Part shown: positions 36,714 through 45,046 of the stretch, one piece after another
Position numbering within the stretch: the first letter of the stretch is position 1
Layout of the letters: the number at the start of each line of letters is the position of its first letter
Assembly (NCBI RefSeq): GCF_002835935.1
Contig: NZ_PJCF01000004.1
Location: 310,001 to 374,000 of the forward strand
Origin: Paraglaciecola sp. MB-3u-78
Lineage (GTDB): Bacteria; Pseudomonadota; Gammaproteobacteria; Enterobacterales; Alteromonadaceae
Length of the DNA stretch: 64,000 nucleotides
Reading direction: 5' to 3'
Translations under genes and position numbers: made by a program
The notes under the pieces: model-generated
Seen by the model: only the letters and a program-made list of their open reading frames with translations
The model's database searches: none
What the model was told of the DNA's origin: nothing

Positions 36714-38213
36714 CTATGTATTCACGCTCGACGGGCAATAGTGTTTGATAAAGTCATTGTGATCTGGCCAGCTTTGTACTTTCTTTTTCACCCCAGACTT
36801 AATTGTATTTAAAAAATTACGCAGTTCTTCATCACCCATCATATCGACAATAGGATGATATTGCTCTGGCATTAGTCCCTGTCCCAACATTACCTGCACC
36901 CATGATGTTTCACCAAATAACTCCTCATCTTTTTGAAATGCTTGGGCGCTTTCTTTGAATAAGGCCATCCGATGTTTTAGGGATTCGGGCACATCCATCG
37001 TTTTGCAATATCGCCAAAAGGGTGTGTCTTTGCGATCGGTCAAGTGATAATGAAGAATAATAAAGTCTTTTATGTTTTCTGCTTCTTCTCTTGTTTGATC
37101 ATTATACTCTTCTACATCTGACTGTTTGATGCCTTGCGATGGAAACATAAGCAATAAGCGTAAAATGGCTTTTTGAAATAGATGTATGCCAGTGGACTCT
37201 AAAGGTTCAATAAATCCAGACGAGAGCCCCATTGCTATACAGTTTTTGTTCCAACGTTTCCTGCGTTGACCTGTTTTAAATTTTATGACACGAGGCTCGT
37301 TTAAGCGCTCGCCTTCAATATTATTCAGCAGTATCTTAGTCGCTTCGGCGTCTGACAGATACTTGCTACAGAATACAAAACCATTACCGGTTCGATTTTG
37401 CAAGGGGATACGCCATTGCCAGCCCGCGTCTCTTGCAATGGCGCGCGTGTAAGGTATTGGCTTACTAACCGTTTTAGTTTGCACGGCTATTGCACTATCA
37501 CAGGGTAATACATGGCTCCAATCGTCGTAACCAGTGTGCAATGCTTCTTCAATTAACAAACCTCTAAAACCAGTACAATCAATGAATAAGTCTCCTTCGA
37601 TAAGCTGACCCGAGTCTAGGGTGAGTGAATCGATGTAACCCGAGTCATCGTCCAAGCTGACCTTATCAATCTTGCCTTCAATACGTATACATCTATTTTT
37701 TTCAGCAATTTTTCTCAAAAACTTGGCGTATAGGCCGGCGTCGAGGTGATAGGCATGGTTTAGTTCTTGGCCAGCCATGACGCCAAATCTTCCTTCTCTG
37801 GCACCTAAATGTTCTGGAACATAGTCACCAATGTCCGAGACTATGCCGCGCTTTTGTCCTTTTAGCCAAAAGTGCTGAAAATCAGCCGCCCAGCAACCTT
37901 GTCCTAAAAAACCAAAAGAGTGAAGGTAGTCTTTATTAACGTCGCGCCAGTTTTCAAAATTAATACCCAGTTTGAATGTTGCGTTAGTGGCGGCCATAAA
38001 TTCTTGTTCATTAATTTTCAATAACTGATGAAAAGTATGTAGCGAGGGAATCGTCGCTTCTCCTACACCTACTGTTGGTATTTCATCTGACTCCACTAAC
38101 ACTACTTCGAGATTTTTACCAATTAATTTCGATAGTGCGGCCGCGGCCATCCAACCTGCAGTGCCTCCGCCGGCAATAACCACTTTGTTAATTTTTCTGT
38201 CTTGTTTTTTCAA
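36714..38213 (-). CDS. Flavin-dependent tryptophan halogenase-like protein (first)
   Basis: A 499-residue FAD protein of the tryptophan 7-halogenase family. It shows the dinucleotide loop GGGTAGW (residues 15-21), the catalytic lysine of the PrnA/RebH family (NATFKLGINF, K81), the halogenase signature WQWRIP (265-270) and the conserved glutamate of FIEPLES (about E339). With all key residues present, a halogenating activity is possible. Such genes recur beside TonB receptors together with SapC and cupin-like genes. No substrate or partner reductase is known from sequence here. It is the last gene of a four-gene run (halogenase, SapC, cupin-like, halogenase). Confidence 0.9.
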   Translation of the reverse strand: MKKQDRKINKVVIAGGGTAGWMAAAALSKLIGKNLEVVLVESDEIPTVGVGEATIPSLHTFHQLLKINEQEFMAATNATFKLGINFENWRDVNKDYLHSFGFLGQGCWAADFQHFWLKGQKRGIVSDIGDYVPEHLGAREGRFGVMAGQELNHAYHLDAGLYAKFLRKIAEKNRCIRIEGKIDKVSLDDDSGYIDSLTLDSGQLIEGDLFIDCTGFRGLLIEEALHTGYDDWSHVLPCDSAIAVQTKTVSKPIPYTRAIARDAGWQWRIPLQNRTGNGFVFCSKYLSDAEATKILLNNIEGERLNEPRVIKFKTGQRRKRWNKNCIAMGLSSGFIEPLESTGIHLFQKAILRLLLMFPSQGIKQSDVEEYNDQTREEAENIKDFIILHYHLTDRKDTPFWRYCKTMDVPESLKHRMALFKESAQAFQKDEELFGETSWVQVMLGQGLMPEQYHPIVDMMGDEELRNFLNTIKSGVKKKVQSWPDHNDFIKHYCPSSVNT

Positions 38214-38278
38214 AATACTACCTTAGTAAGTAATCTTTATCTGTAATCTGAGTAATGAAAAAGGCTAGGGCGATGCGT

Positions 38279-39295
38279 TTATTGTTTTAATTTGTTTAAT
38301 AGATAGGCTCTTAATTTTCTTGCCGCTAACTCATTCAGGGGTTTTGACAACATCCCTTTAGCTTGCTCGGGAATATGATCCATATTGTCGTCGTCGTGAT
38401 CAAAAACATAGTGCTCAAAATGTGCTTTCCAGGCCTGTCGTTGTGCCAGTGGTAAATCACGTAAACTCAGCATGGCTAACATTAATGCGTTATCGGGACG
38501 GCCCATAAAAGCGGGACTGTCACGCCACCAGTGGCTGACCAACACATTAAAGGCATCTAAACTTTGGACATGATGCCACCACATGCTAGGAAGAAAAAGT
38601 GCATCTCCTGCTTCTAAATCGGCTATTTGGGCTGCAGCCATTGCCTGTTTGAATTTTGGGTATTTAACAAGGTCGGGTTCATCAAAATCTACCACGCTTA
38701 TATCCTGCCCACCAGGCGCGAAGCCCATTGGTCCAACATATAAATTAGCAATTTGTTCCGGTGGAAATAAGGTGAATTTGCGTCGTCCCACCACACAACA
38801 AGCTAAATTGTTTGGAAAATCGTAATGCGCCGCTATTTTACTGCGATTACCGATCCATACACTGATTAATGGGTGAAGATGGTCTATCGACGCATTATTG
38901 TGTTCATTGAACCCTGGTAAACAGCTATTGATTTCAGTTGAGCCTACATAGATGGTAGGAGGATTAGAATCGTTTGTATGTGCCAGTAACTTATCGAGAA
39001 CTTGATTCAGGTTTGCTTTTGACCCGGTAAAATTAAACCCGGTCATTTTGTCATCGTAAAAAATACGTCCTTTATATTCTGCTTCGATATAGTTGGTGTT
39101 TACTGGTTTATCAGAATAAAAACTACGCAAATAATCTGCCGCCTTCTCAGGCGACTCTTTACCTGTAATCACTACCGGCCATTTGTCGGCAAAGCCTTTC
39201 AGAATTAAAGGCTGGGTTGAGGCTAAGACAAAATCAGGAATATCACCGGGCTGGCAATGATTAATTTCTTTCACTTTGTTATTTATCGTTAGCAC
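38279..39295 (-). CDS. Cupin-like (cupin_8 / JmjC-type) oxygenase-like protein
   Basis: A 338-residue protein of the cupin-like family related to JmjC hydroxylases. The iron ligands are visible as the HxD pair in SKIAAHYDFPNN and a distal histidine in LFLPSMWWHHVQSLD, with CCVVGRRKFTLFPPEQ between them as in JmjC oxygenases. This points to an Fe(II)/2-oxoglutarate dioxygenase fold acting on a protein or sugar side chain; the target is unknown. It sits 32 bases after the SapC gene and 65 bases before the halogenase, on the same strand. Confidence 0.88.
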   Translation of the reverse strand: MLTINNKVKEINHCQPGDIPDFVLASTQPLILKGFADKWPVVITGKESPEKAADYLRSFYSDKPVNTNYIEAEYKGRIFYDDKMTGFNFTGSKANLNQVLDKLLAHTNDSNPPTIYVGSTEINSCLPGFNEHNNASIDHLHPLISVWIGNRSKIAAHYDFPNNLACCVVGRRKFTLFPPEQIANLYVGPMGFAPGGQDISVVDFDEPDLVKYPKFKQAMAAAQIADLEAGDALFLPSMWWHHVQSLDAFNVLVSHWWRDSPAFMGRPDNALMLAMLSLRDLPLAQRQAWKAHFEHYVFDHDDDNMDHIPEQAKGMLSKPLNELAARKLRAYLLNKLKQ

Positions 39296-39327
39296 CCAAA
39301 TCCCCCTTATATCATGAGCTTGTAATA

Positions 39328-40056
39328 TTACAGACCAAGTTTTCTGTTTTTACGATTTAATAGTCCACGTATATTAGATTGCGACGCGATAGCCATATAA
39401 ATGGCTTGTAGATAGCCTCTGGCGTGCAATTTTGCCAAGGTTTCGGTATTAAGTTCACTTAACTTTTCTTCATTAATCGTATAAAAACCTACCATTTGGT
39501 GTTTGCTGTTGTCGTTTAATTCAAGGTCTAAAGTAAAAGTCTCTAACAATTCATGTTCAATTAACAGGTCTATAAATATTTTACTGTCCACAATACCATG
39601 ATGAATGGCTTCCAGCATATCGGCGACCGTATCTAAGTAAGGTGTATTGCCTCCAAATTCTAAAAATAACGCTTTGCCGTGCTCCTGGTTGACCCTGGGA
39701 TGGTCCATATCAATATGCAATACCCTTTGCTCTTTGTCTTCGCCATCCTCATTGGTTTTTTGCAGGCCAATCAAAAAAGGTTGTCTGGCAATGCTTAGTG
39801 GAAGATATGGCGCTTCCCAACTATTATCTGTCAAAAACAGATTTTCCTGATCTTGAAAACCAAACAGTGCCACTGCAAAGAATTGTCCGGTATTAGCATC
39901 TTTGTTAAAAAATATTGGGTAATAAGCTTGCACACTTCTAAATTCTGCTGGAAAAGTAAGGCTATACCACACATTATCACCGTACTTTTGAGAACGTTCA
40001 GTGACTACTTTTACATCTTTATGATCGATACTATTGAGTAATACATTGTTTGCCAT
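39328..40056 (-). CDS. SapC family protein
   Basis: A 242-residue protein of the SapC family, named after a Campylobacter S-layer-associated protein but widespread next to TonB receptors. Typical phrases are NVLLNSIDHKDVKV, the FRSVQAYYPIFFNKD segment, ENLFLTDNSWEAPYLPLSIARQPF (in pieces) and a late YTINEEKLSELNTETLAKLHARGYLQAIYM region. There is no signal peptide, so it is probably cytoplasmic. Biochemical function is not established. It lies between halogenase 2 and the cupin-like gene. Confidence 0.88.
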   Translation of the reverse strand: MANNVLLNSIDHKDVKVVTERSQKYGDNVWYSLTFPAEFRSVQAYYPIFFNKDANTGQFFAVALFGFQDQENLFLTDNSWEAPYLPLSIARQPFLIGLQKTNEDGEDKEQRVLHIDMDHPRVNQEHGKALFLEFGGNTPYLDTVADMLEAIHHGIVDSKIFIDLLIEHELLETFTLDLELNDNSKHQMVGFYTINEEKLSELNTETLAKLHARGYLQAIYMAIASQSNIRGLLNRKNRKLGL

Positions 40057-40116
40057 TTTTCTTCCAAATTCTTTTGTTTATCAAACTTATAGTTATTTAT
40101 TAAAATAATTTTGTGG

Positions 40117-41682
40117 CTATATTTTTGGTAAGCCGTATTGCTTGATTTTATTAATTAATTCACGGTTTTTAGGTAAGGTCGATAATAGATGTTTAGTGTG
40201 TTTGAGATTTTCACTAAACAAGTTATCTGCTTTTTTCGATGAATCTAGCCTTTTTTCAAGAGGCGGGTCGGTAACAAATCCCATACCGTATAAGATATAT
40301 TGATAACTGGCTGAAGGAAACATTTCTTCTGTGTGTGTAGCATCATAATGGTAGGGGGGCTGGGTTTTCCAGAGTAACAGTTGCTCTTGCAAGGTGTCGG
40401 GACATTGTTTGTGATCACTGATTTCGCGCCAATAGTCTGAATCCGTTCTTTGACTCAAGACGTAATGTAACTTGAGAAAATCAACTATGTTTTGCCAGCG
40501 ATGTAAAAATTTAGTGTTAAAGCGTTTGGCCACAATATCCATTGTTTGCCGATTTGCGGGTAACTGCTCGCTGATCATTTTGGCAGACAGCTCTATTAAG
40601 GCCAAAGCAGTGGCTTCTAATGGCTCAATAAAGCCCGCTGACAAACCTACGGCTATACAGTTTTTATGCCAGAATTTTTCTCTATGTCCAGGACTAAAGC
40701 TTATCTTTCGTATGTTTATAGACTCCGCGGCACTTGCACCCATTATAGGGGTGATATAGTCACGTAACTCTTTTTCTGCTTTATCGTCGGTGATATGCGA
40801 ACTTGAATAGGTATAGCCCACACCTCTACGAGAAGGCAATGCTATATCCCATATCCAACCAGCCGTTTGTGCCGTAGAGCAGGTAAAAGAAGCAATAGGG
40901 CTGTCTGGACGCTGATGGGGCACATGCACCGCTAAGGCAGAATCGTTAAATAATATATGCTTTTTACTCACAAAAGGGATGCCGTAGTGTTTACCCAGCA
41001 AAAGGGATGAGGTGCCTGTGCAGTCTATAAATAAGTCCCCTGAAATTTCCCCATGGTTTTTGCTGGTGATGGAGGCGATATCTCCGGTTTCTGAGGGATT
41101 AACCTGAGTCACATGATCGATTATGTGCTTAACGCCTAAGTTTTTTGTGCAATGTTTTTGTAAGAATATGGCAAACTTACTCGCATCTAAGTGGTAACCA
41201 TAATTGGCATTAAAGTCGTATTCAGCGGTAGAAATCTGTTTAGGTGCCAAACCATGTTCACCTAGTTGGCTTTGGGTACATACCGCATCGGCAAAGCTGA
41301 TCTTATCCCGAAAGGGTTGCCAAAATGGTGCCAGGTTGGTGTCGTTAAAGCCATGGGGTAAGGTATAAGGATGATAATAATGTTCGTTGGTATTGGTGTG
41401 CCAATTACTAAACTTTGAACCTTGTTTAAAACTAGCATCACACTCCAATAAAAAATCTGTTTCTGAAATGCCCATTTTCTTCAAAGTACTGCGCATAGAG
41501 GGCCATGTACCTTCACCCACGCCAATAGGGGCTATATCTGGCGATTCAATAAGGGTTACTTCGAGGCCTGTAGCAGAATCTGTTGCATGGTCTATAGCAT
41601 GTTCGGCCGCTATGATACCCGCGCTTAACCAACCTGCAGATCCCCCCCCTACTATGACAATTTTTTTTAAAGGTTTATGCAT
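40117..41682 (-). CDS. Flavin-dependent tryptophan halogenase-like protein (second)
   Basis: A 521-residue relative of the first halogenase. It has GGGSAGW (residues 12-18), the catalytic lysine (DASFKQGSKF, K86) and FIEPLEA, but the halogenase signature is WIWDIA (276-281), with alanine where WxWxIP requires proline. That change could alter activity or specificity. It is the first gene of the halogenase-SapC-cupin-halogenase run and lies 275 bases after the TonB receptor gene, beyond a strong terminator, so it probably has its own promoter at 41683-41880. Confidence 0.9.
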   Translation of the reverse strand: MHKPLKKIVIVGGGSAGWLSAGIIAAEHAIDHATDSATGLEVTLIESPDIAPIGVGEGTWPSMRSTLKKMGISETDFLLECDASFKQGSKFSNWHTNTNEHYYHPYTLPHGFNDTNLAPFWQPFRDKISFADAVCTQSQLGEHGLAPKQISTAEYDFNANYGYHLDASKFAIFLQKHCTKNLGVKHIIDHVTQVNPSETGDIASITSKNHGEISGDLFIDCTGTSSLLLGKHYGIPFVSKKHILFNDSALAVHVPHQRPDSPIASFTCSTAQTAGWIWDIALPSRRGVGYTYSSSHITDDKAEKELRDYITPIMGASAAESINIRKISFSPGHREKFWHKNCIAVGLSAGFIEPLEATALALIELSAKMISEQLPANRQTMDIVAKRFNTKFLHRWQNIVDFLKLHYVLSQRTDSDYWREISDHKQCPDTLQEQLLLWKTQPPYHYDATHTEEMFPSASYQYILYGMGFVTDPPLEKRLDSSKKADNLFSENLKHTKHLLSTLPKNRELINKIKQYGLPKI

Positions 41683-41888
41683 TGGCTCACCCGAGATTAA
41701 ATACGTTTCAAAAAGACCCGAGCCGAAACTGCTGACATTAGCATTAAGCTTATTCTTAGGATCCTATATATTATTTCTTAAACGGCAGAACATAGTGTAT
41801 GGATCTTAGAATAAAGGCAAGTTTAGTTAAACAGCGTGCCTTGTCTAGACTCTTTTGGAAAAACATTCTATTTATTGGACATAAAAAA

Positions 41889-41922
41889 GCCGCATCAATT
41901 GATTATCATTAATTGATGCGGC
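41889..41922 (-). terminator. Rho-independent terminator after the TonB receptor gene
   Basis: A 12-bp perfect stem (GCCGCATCAATT / AATTGATGCGGC) with a 10-base loop is followed on the minus strand by TTTTTTA. This is a classic intrinsic terminator, 36 bases beyond the receptor stop. Confidence 0.92.
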
Positions 41923-41957
41923 CAACATTACCTAGCTAACACATTATTAAGTGCTGA

Positions 41958-44951
41958 CTAGAAACTATAACGGGCACCGACAGACCAGCGGGCGCCTTGT
42001 TGAATAGCAGAAATAACCTGATTTCCGTTACGTCCGACCTTCGTCGTATTTTCTTCTGTTATGTTTATTCCGTTAAGGTAAACACTTAATCCTTCAACCT
42101 GAGGTACCTCGTAACTGGCTGTTATGTCTAATTGTGCATATTCTTCAATATAAGCCGGTCCAGGTCCTGCTGAGCCATCTTGTACTAATTGCACTATATA
42201 CTTACCACGCCAGTTGTAAGCGCCCCGAATAGAGAAGCCATCTTTTTCATAGAAGGCCACTATGTTAGCTGAATCACTAATACCAATTTCAGCCAATTGG
42301 GAGGCTAACGAAAAGTCATCGTGCTCGTTATCGGTGTCCGTTTTGGTATAGTTGATTATGCCGCCAAAGCCACTGTCGCCGAACAAGTGTTGTATCGCAA
42401 ACTCGAAACCGGAATAACCCGTGGTACCATCAACATTCAGTGGTGTCTGAATTTTGAAGTTCAATAACTGATCGGTAGTGGGGTTACCGGCAATAACAAT
42501 GTTGCCTCCAGCCATGTAAACATTAGGGTCGGTTGCACCGTAGGTAGCAAATATATATTCACGCTGTTTCGTACGATTATCACCGATAAGCTCTCCATCT
42601 TCATCTAGGGCAGCCATAGCTTCCTCTACATAAGGGCCGAGAGCCGGGTTATATATTCCGGCGGAGAAATCTAATGGCAATACCAATATATCATTCTCAA
42701 CATCTTTAGTGAAATAGCCAAAAGATACATAACTGCCTTCGTCGTAATACCATTCAGCGGATAAGTCAATATTGGTCGACTCAAGAGGTTTTAAAGCTGG
42801 ATTACCCGTAACCCCTGTACCGCCATCAACACGCGCTCCTTGGTCTACGGTGAGACCACCGATCATTTGACCGTATAGAGGTCGTCCTATGGTTTCACTG
42901 TAAGCTGCTCGCAGCACAATGTCATCGGTAGCATTTAAGTTAAAGTTAATGCTGGGTAACGTATGGTTATAGCTACCTTCTCTGGTACCAGAGGTTCTAT
43001 TACCGCTACCTTGAAGCGAAACTTCAGTCGCGCCAACCCAAAGAGCTGGTATTAGAAATTCAGGTACGGAAGATGTTGCCGTTACATCGGTTTCTTCATA
43101 ACGCACACCGACATGCACATCATAATACATGTCGCCAATATCACCTTCGTAATTATATTGTACGTAAATAGAGGCCATTTCTTCTTTGGTATATTGGTCT
43201 TTATCTGAGGCATAATCTGTAGATGGGCAGAATGAGTTGCCGCAATCGCCGATTCCTTGAACACTCAAATTTAGGGCGGCAATGTCTCTTACCCCTTCAA
43301 AATCAAATTCAAAGTAGCTCTCTAAAATCTCAACAGGATTGTTAGCAGCAAAGTCTCCTGTAGTAAAATTACCGCCACTCATGTTGTCAAAGCGACTACC
43401 TACACTGACCCGGGTGAATAAGTCGTCAGTGAAGTAACCAGTGGGGCCTTCCCCCCCCCAGTTATCTCGCCTTATTTGTTTACTTCGGGAACGGTTTTGT
43501 GAGTGGGTTAGGGCTATACCGAAGTCAATACTGCCTGCATCTTCTAGAATATACTCACCGTGAAATTGGCTTTGTGATACGTGAGATTTATTCTTGTTGT
43601 TGGTAAAAACACTGCCGGTAATCTGAAAATCTTCGGCTGATGCGGTGCTCGCACCTACGATTGATAGAGTGGGCCTTTCACCGGTAAAGTCAGTAGCAGT
43701 ATACTCACGTACTAAAGCCCGGAGCTGAATTTCGTTAGCTGAACCCAATGGACTATTGGGGTTAGCGTAAGCACTAGACTCATGATGATCAAAGTTAAGG
43801 GTTAAGTTGTCCGTGGCTTGATATTCTAAGTTCAAGCCTAAAGACTTGCTGCCATCTTTAACGCTGAAAGAAGAGGCACCTATCGCCATGTCTGCAGCGT
43901 CAAGGGCTGCAGCGGTACCATCATGGATCTCAGAATAGATTAGAGGTGAAACATTTGGACCGTCTGACCAAATATTAACTGTATCTCCATAAGTATACCA
44001 AGCAGAGATAATGTTATTTTGGGTGTCGTTTTCTTTTTGAACGTAGGTGTAATCTACCGTAGCGGTAAGATTATCCATGGGTCTATATTGTAGCGTTAAC
44101 TGGGCATTGGTTCTTTTACGCTGCTGCTCTTCAAACTTATAAGAGGTATTTTGCGGTACCGAGAAAATATCATCGTCACCGTAGCGGTTAATTTGTGTCA
44201 CAGGATCAACAGGTACGCTGGGGCCGGCATCTGATGTACCTGCAAACGTACGGAAAAAATTCACATTAGCTTGCTGACTACCACTTTCCCGCTCTGAATA
44301 ACTCGCTGAGAGTGAAACACCAAACTTTCCGTCGTCACTCGTGTTTGAATAAAGCCCAGAAAACTGCGGTGTCACACCGCCTTTTTGGGTGGTAGCATCG
44401 TCTAAAGCTTCTATAGCGAAGGTGGCCTTTTGACCGGGGCTATTGAGTGGCTTGTGGGTTAAAATATTAATGGTGGCACCAATACCACCGGTGGGCACAT
44501 CTGCTTTAGATGTTTTATACACTTCTACGCCGCTGACACCTTCAGCCGCTAAGTTAGAAAAATCAAAATTACGCTCACCTGTGGTAGTCGGCATTTGACG
44601 ACCATTTAAGGTAACTAAGTTACGATCTGGACCAAAACCACGGGCACTGACCTTGGCACCTTCGCCGTTTGAGCGTTCAATGGATATACCTGTTATCCGC
44701 TGCAACGATTCTGCCAGGTTACTATCAGGAAATTTACCAATATCTTCAGCACTGATCGCATCAACAATACCACTTGATGAACGTTTAATGTCCATTGACT
44801 GGATCATACTGCCGCGAATACCTTTGACCTGAATCACTTCAGTTTCATCATCTGCCGCTTCTTGTGCAAAAGCAGGTGCCATCATACTGGCGCCTAGTAT
44901 GATAGAGAGACTGGCCGCTAAGGGGGTTTTATTAAATCTTTTTGTGTTCAT
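41958..44951 (-). CDS. TonB-dependent receptor
   Basis: A 997-residue outer-membrane receptor for active uptake powered by TonB. A signal peptide (about 1-29, cleavage after AFA) precedes a TonB-box-like segment (ETEVIQVKG), the plug domain (SAEDIGKFPDSNLAESLQRITGI, in pieces, then GFGPDRNLVTLNGRQMP and VYKTSKADVPTGGIGATINI), and a 22-strand-type barrel ending in GARYSF with the terminal phenylalanine. This is the Caulobacter/Alteromonas-type receptor that commonly imports glycan oligosaccharides. It follows the CBM lipoprotein gene by 95 bases on the same strand, so the two probably form the outer-membrane import pair, with beta-glucan fragments as the inferred cargo. Confidence 0.95.
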   Translation of the reverse strand: MNTKRFNKTPLAASLSIILGASMMAPAFAQEAADDETEVIQVKGIRGSMIQSMDIKRSSSGIVDAISAEDIGKFPDSNLAESLQRITGISIERSNGEGAKVSARGFGPDRNLVTLNGRQMPTTTGERNFDFSNLAAEGVSGVEVYKTSKADVPTGGIGATINILTHKPLNSPGQKATFAIEALDDATTQKGGVTPQFSGLYSNTSDDGKFGVSLSASYSERESGSQQANVNFFRTFAGTSDAGPSVPVDPVTQINRYGDDDIFSVPQNTSYKFEEQQRKRTNAQLTLQYRPMDNLTATVDYTYVQKENDTQNNIISAWYTYGDTVNIWSDGPNVSPLIYSEIHDGTAAALDAADMAIGASSFSVKDGSKSLGLNLEYQATDNLTLNFDHHESSAYANPNSPLGSANEIQLRALVREYTATDFTGERPTLSIVGASTASAEDFQITGSVFTNNKNKSHVSQSQFHGEYILEDAGSIDFGIALTHSQNRSRSKQIRRDNWGGEGPTGYFTDDLFTRVSVGSRFDNMSGGNFTTGDFAANNPVEILESYFEFDFEGVRDIAALNLSVQGIGDCGNSFCPSTDYASDKDQYTKEEMASIYVQYNYEGDIGDMYYDVHVGVRYEETDVTATSSVPEFLIPALWVGATEVSLQGSGNRTSGTREGSYNHTLPSINFNLNATDDIVLRAAYSETIGRPLYGQMIGGLTVDQGARVDGGTGVTGNPALKPLESTNIDLSAEWYYDEGSYVSFGYFTKDVENDILVLPLDFSAGIYNPALGPYVEEAMAALDEDGELIGDNRTKQREYIFATYGATDPNVYMAGGNIVIAGNPTTDQLLNFKIQTPLNVDGTTGYSGFEFAIQHLFGDSGFGGIINYTKTDTDNEHDDFSLASQLAEIGISDSANIVAFYEKDGFSIRGAYNWRGKYIVQLVQDGSAGPGPAYIEEYAQLDITASYEVPQVEGLSVYLNGINITEENTTKVGRNGNQVISAIQQGARWSVGARYSF

Positions 44952-45046
44952 GTTTGTCCTTAATGCTCTTAATTTGTGTGATATTTTTAAACTGTATAAA
45001 GGGATTAACGATCAATTCGAAAACCCCTTCAGCCAATTATTTTTAA

